Source: Actinomycetota bacterium
Lineage (GTDB): Bacteria; Actinomycetota; Acidimicrobiia; IMCC26256; PALSA-610
Assembly (NCBI GenBank): GCA_030839105.1
Contig: JAUZEI010000256.1
Location: 1 to 6,320 of the forward strand
Direction of reading: 5' to 3'
Length of the DNA stretch: 6,320 nt
The notes below the pieces were generated by a model. That model was not told the DNA's origin, searched no databases, and saw only the letters and a program-made list of their open reading frames with translations. Both the position numbers and the translations under genes were made by a program. Shown here one piece after another: positions 1 through 5,512 of this stretch. Within the stretch, counting starts at the first letter, position 1. Each line of letters opens with the position of its first letter.

Positions 1-274
1 AGTGAGCACGGTTCTCGCCGAGTTCGTCGAGCAGCAGAAGTACATCGGTAGCCATATTGGTCATTCCATAGGCTGAAGGATCACTCGGCTTGTCGCTCTG
101 GCCGTGGCCAAGGAGATCAGGAGTGACAACGGTGAACTCTGTCGAAAGGCGGACGACGTAGCCGCGCTCCCGCCATAGATCACCCCACATCGGCATCCCA
201 TGCAAAAGGATGAGCAGCGGACCCGAACCGGTTACCTCGTAGTGAATCGCATAGTTCCTCGCCGTGAAGAACAT
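1..274 (-). CDS. Alpha/beta hydrolase, N-terminal part (cut by window edge)
   Basis: This is the first 91 residues of an alpha/beta-hydrolase-fold enzyme; the rest lies beyond position 1. The ATG at 274-272 is preceded by a full Shine-Dalgarno match (AGGAGGTG, 6 nt away), so the start is secure. The protein opens with MFFTARNYAIHYEVTGSG, then LLILLHGMPMWGDLW, the beta-3 strand and HG oxyanion turn of the fold. Next come VVTPDLLGHGQSDKP, the conserved D-x-x-G-x-G-x-S loop, and LLLLDELGENRAH, which normally leads into the nucleophile-elbow strand. The nucleophile, acid and histidine are all outside the window, so esterase, epoxide hydrolase, haloalkane dehalogenase or C-C hydrolase activity cannot be told apart. 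It lies 68 nt downstream of a kinase relic on the same strand and may share a transcript with the methyltransferase at 534-1352. Confidence 0.88.
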   Translation of the reverse strand, partial: MFFTARNYAIHYEVTGSGPLLILLHGMPMWGDLWRERGYVVRLSTEFTVVTPDLLGHGQSDKPSDPSAYGMTNMATDVLLLLDELGENRAH

Positions 275-280
275 AACTCT

Positions 281-288
281 CACCTCCT
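281..288 (-). promoter_or_regulatory. Strong Shine-Dalgarno site of the alpha/beta hydrolase
   Basis: Read on the minus strand the bases are AGGAGGTG, a perfect 8-nt complement to the 16S rRNA 3' end, 6 nt before the ATG at 274. It is the strongest ribosome binding site in the window and fixes the hydrolase start. Confidence 0.85.
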
Positions 289-342
289 CCTTCGACGCGC
301 ACAGATTGCTCGGTTCAGCGCCATCGTGCGAGTTCAGAGCGA

Positions 343-471
343 TCAACCTTCGGCGACGGGCTTGTTCAACCTGACGGCGGGGATTTTGGGTGCGAGCTGT
401 CGAGCGAGTGTCGGCTTGCCCGAGGCGGGAAGCCCACAGATCAGCACGAGCCGCGTCGATGACGTCGCCAT
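343..471 (-). pseudogene. Relic of a P-loop (AAA_33-type) kinase, N-terminal stub
   Basis: The open frame has 42 codons, from ATG 471-469 to TGA 345-343. It reads MATSSTRLVLICGLPASGKP and then TLARQLAPKIPAVRLNK, closely matching the first 35 or so residues of small AAA-type kinases (the group of chloramphenicol and zeta-toxin-like phosphotransferases). These normally read LxxGLPGSGKTTLAxxLA...AVRLxxDEW and run to about 150-190 residues. Here the Walker A Thr/Ser after the lysine is proline (ASGKP), which should abolish Mg-ATP binding. The frame leaves the family pattern right after RLNK and stops six residues later (PVAEG). No Walker B, lid or C-terminal part is visible downstream before the hydrolase at 274. 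I read it as a dead 5' fragment left by a deletion. It could still be transcribed, lying between the methyltransferase and the hydrolase. Confidence 0.65.
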
Positions 472-533
472 GCACGACTTCTCACATGAGTCGCTCCTGG
501 CCGGTCAGGTACCCCATATCGCTGGTCCAACTG

Positions 534-1352
534 CTACTGCCGAGTCGCGGTGATCAGCACGGTCTCGAAGTTCATGACGAACGAGCCGCCGTGATCGTCG
601 ATGGCCGCGCCGATGGCTTCGAACAGGAGCTCTCGGACCGCCGGTTCGAGGGCGGCGTGGTCGCTCCGTGAGACAAGCTGGTCCAGCCACTCATCCCGTT
701 GGTAGACCCGCGTCCATGGGAACCACTTCTCTGTCGGCGCACCGAAGTCGGGCACCGCTGAGACGGCGTCGATTTCCGAGCCGAGCCCGGTCTTCACGTC
801 GGATGACCGGTTGGCCGCATACCCCCGGAACAGACGGTGCCCGCCGCGCGGCACGACACTCGCGTACACCTCCTCGAGAGCATCGGCCAGATCATCGGGC
901 TGACACCCGGCGTTCCAGATCAGACAGAGGCTGCCGCCCGGCCGCAGCACAGAGACCGCCTTAGCGGTGGCGATGGGCAGGTCGAGCCAGTGCCAGGCCT
1001 GCGCCGAAGTCACCCGGTCGAACGTGCGACCAGCAGCGTCCCAGCCTTCGAAGGCCGCAATCTCCACGTCGACCCCATGGCCGCGGGCGATCTCCGCCAT
1101 GCGCGGAGCGAGTTCCACGCCGAGCACCTTGGCGCCGCGCTGGGCAATCTGCCGGGAAGCAATCCCCGTGCCGCAACCCACGTCGAGAACGTCCAGGCCC
1201 GCAGGCACGGGACCGAGCAGCTCATCGATCACCGCATCGGGATAGGTCGGCCGGAACCGGTCGTAGGCCTCGGCTTGCTGGTCGAACAACTTCGAACGTT
1301 CCCAGGCCAGAGGGCGCGCCGCCAGACGGTCGTGTTCGTCGCCGGTATCCAC
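534..1352 (-). CDS. Class I SAM-dependent methyltransferase
   Basis: This is a 272-residue, single-domain Rossmann-type methyltransferase (UbiE/methyltransferase-11/25-like) that transfers a methyl group from S-adenosylmethionine; the acceptor is unknown. Residues 22-38 (LFDQQAEAYDRFRPTYP) are the N-terminal helix typical of the group. VLDVGCGTG at 55-63 is motif I, the SAM-binding glycine loop. GVELAPRM at 78-85 carries the acidic ribose-binding residue. TSAQAWHWLD at 115-124 and LRPGGSLCLIWN at 136-147 are the post-motif strands. The first part resembles trans-aconitate/UbiE-like enzymes, but nothing defines the substrate. The start is GTG at 1352-1350; no good Shine-Dalgarno precedes it, so the first few residues are uncertain. 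The protein is soluble with no signal peptide. The gene is divergent from the kinase at 1434, 81 bp apart, and is followed on its own strand by the kinase relic and the hydrolase. Confidence 0.92.
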   Translation of the reverse strand: MDTGDEHDRLAARPLAWERSKLFDQQAEAYDRFRPTYPDAVIDELLGPVPAGLDVLDVGCGTGIASRQIAQRGAKVLGVELAPRMAEIARGHGVDVEIAAFEGWDAAGRTFDRVTSAQAWHWLDLPIATAKAVSVLRPGGSLCLIWNAGCQPDDLADALEEVYASVVPRGGHRLFRGYAANRSSDVKTGLGSEIDAVSAVPDFGAPTEKWFPWTRVYQRDEWLDQLVSRSDHAALEPAVRELLFEAIGAAIDDHGGSFVMNFETVLITATRQ

Positions 1353-1433
1353 AGACGCCAGCCTGCCCCAGACCGCCGGCTACGCAGCACTCGCGTTCGT
1401 CGCCGAGCGGCAACTTGCGGGACACTCGCGCTG
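1353..1433. promoter_or_regulatory. Divergent spacer, presumed to hold promoters for both flanking genes
   Basis: This 81-bp spacer lies between two divergent starts (GTG 1352 minus, ATG 1434 plus), so it is expected to carry at least part of both promoters. I see no convincing -10/-35 pair and no operator palindrome, and neither gene has a strong ribosome binding site here. The call rests on gene orientation only. Confidence 0.3.
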
Positions 1434-2000
1434 ATGAATGATGCCGCGCCGGCGCGAGTAGGACGCCGCGTGATCGTCACTGGTTTGGCCGGGTCCGGGA
1501 AGAGCACGTTCGCCCTCGAGCTCGCGGCCAAGACCGGCTTGCCGGTCATTCATCTGGACCTCCAGTTCTGGAAGCCCGGCTGGGTCGCACCGTCGGAGAC
1601 CGAGTGGCGCGACAGGCAACGGAGGGTGCTTGGCGGCGACGCGTGGATCGCCGACGGCAACTACCACGAGACACTCGATCTCCGTCTCGAACGCGCGGAC
1701 ACTGTTGTCTTCCTCGACATGCCCTGGTGGCTATGTGCAGGACGCGCCTTACTGCGCGGGTTCCGGATGCCGGGCGAGTTGCCCAAAGGGTGCGACTATT
1801 CGCCCGGGCGGCGGTTGCGCGATGAGTGGCTTTTAGCCGTCCGCATCTGGCGGAAACGCCGCTCAGAACCGGAGCGCGAACGCGAGATCATTTCGCAGCA
1901 TGGGCAGCGTGTGGCCCTTCACGTGCTCAGATCCAAGTGGGCGGTCAGGAAATTTCTCGACGGCTTGGACGCCGACCACATGGAAGCCGACGACGGGTGA
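1434..2000 (+). CDS. P-loop NTPase, adenylate-kinase/FlaR-like small kinase
   Basis: This is a 188-residue soluble protein of the P-loop kinase superfamily, in the group often annotated as DNA topology modulation protein FlaR or adenylate kinase-like. The true substrate of that group is poorly known. Walker A is GLAGSGKST at residues 17-25, right after the first strand (RRVIVTG). VIHLDLQFWKPGW follows, the family's conserved H-L-D...W-x-P-G-W block. WIADGNYHETLDLRLERADTVVFLDMP contains the second nucleotide-binding strand region, with the GNY motif typical of the group. A basic helix (VRIWRKRRSEPERERE) and a C-terminal HVLRSKWAVRKFLDGL complete it. The frame stays open upstream to 837, but that part runs antisense to the methyltransferase. 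The ATG at 1434 gives the normal family length; GTG at 1470 is an alternative just before the first strand. The Shine-Dalgarno is weak. This is the only convincing plus-strand gene. Confidence 0.88.
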   Translation: MNDAAPARVGRRVIVTGLAGSGKSTFALELAAKTGLPVIHLDLQFWKPGWVAPSETEWRDRQRRVLGGDAWIADGNYHETLDLRLERADTVVFLDMPWWLCAGRALLRGFRMPGELPKGCDYSPGRRLRDEWLLAVRIWRKRRSEPEREREIISQHGQRVALHVLRSKWAVRKFLDGLDADHMEADDG

Positions 2001-2021
2001 TCGGGCGCGGAGTGACCCGCC

Positions 2022-2038
2022 CCGAACGCCGGGTTCGG
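2022..2038. terminator. Candidate hairpin terminator after the P-loop kinase
   Basis: CCGAAC (2022-2027) and GTTCGG (2033-2038) form a perfect 6-bp stem around a 5-nt loop, 22 nt after the kinase stop codon. It sits between convergent genes, where a terminator is expected. No T-run follows, which is common in GC-rich actinobacteria but weakens the call. Confidence 0.35.
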
Positions 2039-2112
2039 CGTCGCGTTATCCCGCTCGTTGAGAGCCTCGCGCTCGCAATCGCGAACCCGCACCGTTTGTC
2101 GAGCCGGGACGC

Positions 2113-2225
2113 TTACGGCGAGTAGCGAACGGCCTTCGTCATCAGGACGCGAACAGCGGTCACGGCGGCCTTCACCTTGTCGATCCCGAATCGGCCACTG
2201 TGCGCTCCTTCGCACAACTCCTCCT
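2113..2225 (-). other. Possible vestige of a gene downstream of the dehydrogenase
   Basis: The dehydrogenase stop codon at 2228-2226 is fused to AAGGAGGAG, and a second site, GAAGGAG (2211-2205), sits 6 nt before a GTG at 2198-2196. Both are good ribosome binding sites with no proper gene behind them. The GTG frame stops after eight codons (TGA 2174-2172). Another frame is open from TTG 2217 to TAA 2115-2113 and ends KVKAAVTAVRVLMTKAVRYS-P. This has ordinary amino-acid composition and could be the tail of a gene joined to its own start by an internal deletion. I do not recognise it. The remaining bases between 2001 and 2225 show no other gene. Confidence 0.25.
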
Positions 2226-3053
2226 TTAGTAGCGGCCGAGCAGGAAATTGACGGTCGGGGTGGCGTCGGGGAACGTCTCGGTCACGCCCGCGCTGAAGTA
2301 ACCGGAGTCGGTGATCACGGTCACGCCGGTGATCCCGACCGCGGCGTCGCTACACAAGAACACGAGTGGGTACGCCTGCTCGAGCGGGGTCGCGGCCTCG
2401 ACGCCCACGTGGGCGCGGTAGTCGGAACCGAATCCGAGCCACATGTCCTTGTTCGCCTGCGCCAACGGCGTATCCGTCGGGCCCGGGCAGATCCCGTTGA
2501 TGCGGATCCCCTGCTTGAGCAGCCCCATGGCCTCCCGGGCGACGTACGCGCAGACCGCCTGCTTACTCCACATGTAATCGGCGTGGTTGTGCTCCTTCGC
2601 CCACGTCGAGGCGGCGTCGAAGTCGGTGATGTCGAGGTATTCCTTCAGCTCCGGGAGGTTCGCCTCCCACCCCAGACCGGCGGCCGACGAGATGAAGCCG
2701 ATGGCAGCGCCCCGCGAGAGGACACGGTTCTCGAGCAGCCGGTCGATCAGGTACCGGTGACCGATGAAGTTGATCTTCTCGATACCCGGGGTGCCGTCGG
2801 CGACGCCGGCGCACGAGAACAGCGCGTCGACCGGCCCACCGCACTCCTCGATGGCGGCATCGATCGACGCCTTGTCGGCGAGATTGACGTGAATCGCCTT
2901 CGCGCCGGGCAGCGTGATCTCGGCGAAGTCCATCGCCACGACGTCGGCGCCTGCGTCCTGCACGAGCTCGGCTACGGCCGCGCCCATCCCGCTCGCGCCG
3001 CCGACCACGAGCACCCGTTTGCCGTCGTACCGAAAGGCGCTGAACAGTGCCAT
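2226..3053 (-). CDS. Short-chain dehydrogenase/reductase, 3-alpha-hydroxysteroid dehydrogenase-like
   Basis: This 275-residue NAD(P)-dependent oxidoreductase of the classical SDR superfamily interconverts an alcohol and a ketone. The cofactor loop is VGGASGMG at residues 17-24. The acidic MDF at 41-43, after the second strand, favours NAD(H) over NADP(H). SCAG (80-83) replaces the usual NNAG, and N95 fits the active-site Asn. Catalytic residues are S123 (ISSAAG), Y160 and K164 (YMWSK), followed by INGICPGPTDTP at 185-196. The Ser-to-Tyr gap of 37 residues is much longer than the 12-13 of most SDRs. It resembles the insertion in Comamonas 3-alpha-hydroxysteroid dehydrogenase/carbonyl reductase, so a steroid or bile-acid substrate is a reasonable inference, not proven. 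ATG 3053 has GAGGAG 8 nt upstream. It follows the aldehyde dehydrogenase-thiolase chimera by 44 bp on the same strand, as in an operon. All catalytic residues are present, so it appears functional. Confidence 0.9.
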   Translation of the reverse strand: MALFSAFRYDGKRVLVVGGASGMGAAVAELVQDAGADVVAMDFAEITLPGAKAIHVNLADKASIDAAIEECGGPVDALFSCAGVADGTPGIEKINFIGHRYLIDRLLENRVLSRGAAIGFISSAAGLGWEANLPELKEYLDITDFDAASTWAKEHNHADYMWSKQAVCAYVAREAMGLLKQGIRINGICPGPTDTPLAQANKDMWLGFGSDYRAHVGVEAATPLEQAYPLVFLCSDAAVGITGVTVITDSGYFSAGVTETFPDATPTVNFLLGRY

Positions 3054-3061
3054 GTTGTGTT

Positions 3062-3067
3062 CTCCTC
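3062..3067 (-). promoter_or_regulatory. Ribosome binding site of the short-chain dehydrogenase
   Basis: GAGGAG on the minus strand lies 8 nt before ATG 3053. It supports that start over any upstream alternative and shows that translation of the dehydrogenase is independent of the damaged gene before it. Confidence 0.75.
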
Positions 3068-3097
3068 GTTCCCGCGGCTTCGCGGTGTCGTGGGCGT

Positions 3098-3772
3098 TCA
3101 GGTGAGTTTCGTGAGCAGCATCGCACCCGCGACCGGTCCCCCGCCGTTCGCGACAACCGCGACCTCCGGATCGGTCCCAACCGGGCGGTCACCGCCGTCT
3201 CCCCGCAACTGCACGACCGCTTCGTGCAGGAAACCGAATCCGTGCAGTCGTCCGGCCGACAATTGACCCCCGTGCGTGTTGACCGGCAGCTCGCCGTCGA
3301 GCGCGATCCGGGTCCCACCCTCGATGAACGGCCCGCTCTCACCGCGACCGCAGAAGCCGAGTGCTTCGAGCCACGCCATCGTCAACCAGCTGAACCCGTC
3401 GTACAACTCGGCGATGTCGACGTCGGCCGGCCCGAGATCGGTCATCGTGCCGGCTCGGATCCCGCGCGCAACTGCGAGCGCGCGTTCTCGATCGCCGCTC
3501 AGCACTGCCCCCGAGAGTCCGAAGATCGAGTTGTTGGCGATCCGGACGGCGTCCTCGTCGCCGCCGTGCGCGAGGACCACGAGCACCGGTCCGAACAGCT
3601 CGTCCTGGGCGACGGCGGAGTTCTCGCTGGCGCCGACGAGCAGTGTGGGCTCGTAGAAGAAGCCCCGCGGAAGATGCTCGGGGAAACGACCGCCGACAAC
3701 CGCCTTGGCGCCGTCGGCGACGGCCCGATCGACGTAGCCGGCAACCTTCTCGCGCTGACATCGCGACGAAGC
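3098..3772 (-). pseudogene. In-frame chimera: aldehyde dehydrogenase fragment fused to thiolase C-terminus
   Basis: One open frame of 224 codons joins two unrelated enzymes. Residues 6-110 match the part of an NAD-dependent aldehyde dehydrogenase after the catalytic cysteine: QREKVAGYVDRAVADGAK, GFFYEPTLLVG, AQDELFGPVLVV (the conserved E-x-F-G-P), AVRIANNSIFGLSGAVLS and ARGIRAGTM. The N-terminal two thirds, with the NAD-binding fold, Glu and Cys, is missing, as is the C-terminal PFGGxKxSG segment. From about position 3442 the protein becomes the last third of a lipid-transfer/SCP2-type thiolase: TDLGPADVDIAELYDGFSWL, ALGFCGRGESGPF, NTHGGQLSAGRLHGFGFLHEA (with the family histidine) and AVVANGGGPVAGAMLLT. 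The thiolase end is natural and sits 44 bp before the dehydrogenase. The frame begins just after a stop at 3775-3773 and has no convincing start; GTG 3586 is internal to the aldehyde dehydrogenase part. A deletion between two neighbouring catabolic genes is the simplest origin, and it should be non-functional for both reactions. Confidence 0.85.
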
Positions 3773-4267
3773 TCACCACGCCAAAGGCTCGGTTGCGCAC
3801 CGACAAGGAACACCACCGCATCGTGCGCGCCTCCGACGAGGTCACCTTCGCCGGCGCACTATGCGTGTCCGCTAACGCTTCGGACCGACACCGGCGAGCA
3901 GCTCCGCTGAGGTCGTCGCGCTGATCAACGGTGGCTGCAACTCCGCGTGCAGAGGTGGCGCATCGTAGGAGGGTCGCGACGCTCGACGTCGACGCCGGCC
4001 CGATCGGATCGTCGGCGTCCTTCTCGAGCGGCGCGTCGGCCGGCGCGGATCTGGCGACGATCATTGCCCTGGACAATTCTGCGTCGTACATGACGCCCGC
4101 GGCAGCGACGCCGGGCGGGTCGGCGGGCGTACCGAACCGTATACCGCTGGTTCTGCCGTACGGCGCGAGCGACGACATGCACGCGCTTGGGAGGCTTGGG
4201 TATCGGTCGGGCGCGCGTTGCAGACCGCGCAATCGAGCCGGAGTTTCCCCCCTTGCCCGGCTCGACA

Positions 4268-4309
4268 GGAGATGTCCCGACGCCGGGTGGCCGCCGTCGG
4301 GACATCTCC
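4268..4309. terminator. Perfect 15-bp inverted repeat, candidate terminator hairpin
   Basis: GGAGATGTCCCGACG (4268-4282) is the exact reverse complement of CGTCGGGACATCTCC (4295-4309), with a 12-nt loop. The stem is stable enough to end transcription in either direction and lies 270 bp downstream of the serine hydrolase. There is no T-run on either side. A protein-binding palindrome or the footprint of a lost mobile element are alternatives; no target duplication or transposase accompanies it. Confidence 0.5.
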
Positions 4310-4363
4310 GCACTCGGCATCCGATCCCGGGAAACGTGCCTAGTCGATCACGGCGGCCGTGTG

Positions 4364-4382
4364 CGATCCCGTATGGGGATCG
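4364..4382. repeat. Short 7-bp inverted repeat
   Basis: CGATCCC (4364-4370) pairs exactly with GGGATCG (4376-4382) around a 5-nt loop. It lies 55 bp from the longer inverted repeat, in the same gene-poor stretch. It could be a minor hairpin or operator half-sites, but a stem this short is also expected by chance. Confidence 0.3.
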
Positions 4383-4578
4383 ATCCGATGATGAACGCGC
4401 GTGTCCTCCTCGCTCAGAAGTGGTGCGCCGCGGCGGGCACTCCTGATTCGGGGATGCCGCTCGGCTTCGAAACACGCCACAGCACGCACCGGCGGCAGGG
4501 CAATATCGAGACCAACCACCGGCACTCTCGACGCTACGAACAAGCGCAGCGCGTGACACGAACTCAACCATCAGGGCA

Positions 4579-5445
4579 TTACGCGTGCGCGCCGCCTCGG
4601 CTAGTTCCTCGCTCGTTCCACCTGGCGTAGATCGTTTCTCCGATGTCGGCAAGGGTGCGAGGCCCTTCGTCATCTGTCTGCTGCCAAAGGCCGGGAAGAT
4701 CTTTCGCCATCGCGGCGATGACCCATGAACACTGGTCCGTCTCGAACAGACCCGCGTCGACGCACTCGCACGCTCCCCAACCAGCTTTTCCGTACACGCG
4801 CACCGGGGCGGTGAGGTCGTGGTCGATCGCAGCATGTATATGCGGGATACGACGGGGCAGAAAGTCCACCTTCTCGACTCGGTACAGAATCTCCCGAGCG
4901 TGCTCGTCGAGGTGCGTGTAGACCTCAGCGAGGTCATGCGGCGTCGCCGTAAAATACGACGCGCCCTGCTGCAACGAATCATGCAGCCGGAGCTGCGAGA
5001 CGCCGAGCGCGTCCATCTCGGCGTTGACGACTTCGCGTCCGCCGAGTTCGCGGATGAGCGCTCGCGTTGCGATGTTGTCGGACAGCACGATCATCAGCCA
5101 TGCCAGATCGTCCAGAGTGGGCGACAGGCCCGGCGCGAGATAGCGCAGTACGCCGCTGCCGAGTTCCTGGTCTTCGCGAAGCAGCCTGACACGGCGATAC
5201 CGATCGTCGAGACCGAGTCGAATGCTTTTCGTGTAGGCGAGGAGGACGCAGACCTTCACAGAACTTTGCGCAGGCATCACTTCATCGGCTCGAATAGCAA
5301 TGGTCTCGCCTGTGTCGAGACGGCGCGCATAGACGCCCCACGTCCCGGCACGCGTGGCCAGCATCGCTCGCAGATCGTCCTCGAGGCCCACGACCCGGAG
5401 TCTCGCATCCGGCCAAGCTGCAAGAAAGCCCGCCGCACGAGTCAC
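4579..5445 (-). CDS. Serine hydrolase of the beta-lactamase/transpeptidase-like fold (class A beta-lactamase-related)
   Basis: This 288-residue protein belongs to the beta-lactamase2-type serine hydrolases. The fold's motifs appear in order: GVYARRLDTGETIAIRADE (37-55), the two leading strands; S61-S-V-K64, the SxxK nucleophile motif; S122-D-N124, the SDN loop; and K220-A-G222 in place of the usual KTG. The segment between SDN and KAG, where class A enzymes have E166-x-x-L-N, reads HDSLQQGASYFTATP and has no glutamate. A true penicillinase is therefore unlikely; an esterase, amidase or peptidase role is possible. No signal peptide is visible, also unlike secreted beta-lactamases. The start is GTG 5445 without a clear Shine-Dalgarno; it overlaps (GTGA) the stop of a 13-codon frame, and M28 is a less attractive alternative. 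It lies 67 bp after the monooxygenase-like gene on the same strand and is probably co-transcribed. Confidence 0.85.
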   Translation of the reverse strand: MTRAAGFLAAWPDARLRVVGLEDDLRAMLATRAGTWGVYARRLDTGETIAIRADEVMPAQSSVKVCVLLAYTKSIRLGLDDRYRRVRLLREDQELGSGVLRYLAPGLSPTLDDLAWLMIVLSDNIATRALIRELGGREVVNAEMDALGVSQLRLHDSLQQGASYFTATPHDLAEVYTHLDEHAREILYRVEKVDFLPRRIPHIHAAIDHDLTAPVRVYGKAGWGACECVDAGLFETDQCSWVIAAMAKDLPGLWQQTDDEGPRTLADIGETIYARWNERGTSRGGAHA

Positions 5446-5483
5446 GCGTCGAGCAATTCATTGGCGGAAGCACCGGCGTGCAT
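5442..5483 (-). other. 13-codon upstream frame overlapping the serine hydrolase start
   Basis: ATG 5483-5481 opens the peptide MHAGASANELLDA, whose TGA (5444-5442) overlaps the hydrolase GTG (5445-5443) as GTGA, the classic stop-start overlap of translationally coupled genes. Since the hydrolase has no visible ribosome binding site, re-initiation after this frame could supply its translation. No Shine-Dalgarno precedes the ATG, so this remains tentative and may be chance. Confidence 0.25.
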
Positions 5484-5512
5484 AACTGGCAGTTGGCGTC
5501 GGCACACGCTCC

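Larger units (their letters stand above)
3773..4578. other. Gene-poor 806-bp stretch with coding-like scraps
   Basis: I find no convincing complete gene here on either strand. Several frames stay open, including a minus frame spanning most of the stretch and plus frames at 3931-4446 and 4187-4630. Their translations are rich in Arg, Ser and Pro, lack recognisable motifs and have no good start signals. Two patches look more like coding sequence. At 3760-3880 a plus frame reads IATKLTTPKARLRTDKEHH then RIVRASDEVTFAGAL, with mostly G/C third bases. At 3976-4185 a plus frame includes ADLATIIALDNSASYMTP, while the opposing minus frame is also plausible (VAAAGVMYDAELSRAMIVAR). Neither could be assigned. 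The stretch also holds a perfect 15-bp inverted repeat (4268-4309) and a 7-bp one (4364-4382). The left edge coincides with the abrupt end of aldehyde dehydrogenase homology near 3760, so this looks like rearranged or decayed DNA. Confidence 0.5.

Noticed and set aside
200..671. Plus-strand open frames over the hydrolase, kinase stub and methyltransferase end
   Set aside because: The minus strand in these positions carries recognisable protein motifs; the plus frames carry none.
837..1433. An upstream extension of the P-loop kinase frame
   Set aside because: It is antisense to the methyltransferase, and the kinase reaches normal family length from ATG 1434.
2058..3266. A 402-codon plus-strand open frame
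   Set aside because: It is antisense to the well-supported short-chain dehydrogenase, has low-complexity Arg/Asp/Val-rich sequence and no motifs.
4268..4309. Terminal inverted repeats of a recognisable insertion sequence
   Set aside because: There is no transposase fragment nearby and no flanking target duplication; the arms are separated by only 12 nt.
3339..4982. A very long minus-strand open frame of 547 codons
   Set aside because: It runs through the serine hydrolase and the aldehyde dehydrogenase piece in the wrong frames and is rich in Arg/Ser/Pro. It shows no domain; long shadow frames are normal in GC-rich DNA.
4579..5445. A functional class A beta-lactamase resistance gene
   Set aside because: No omega-loop glutamate, KAG instead of KTG, and no signal peptide.
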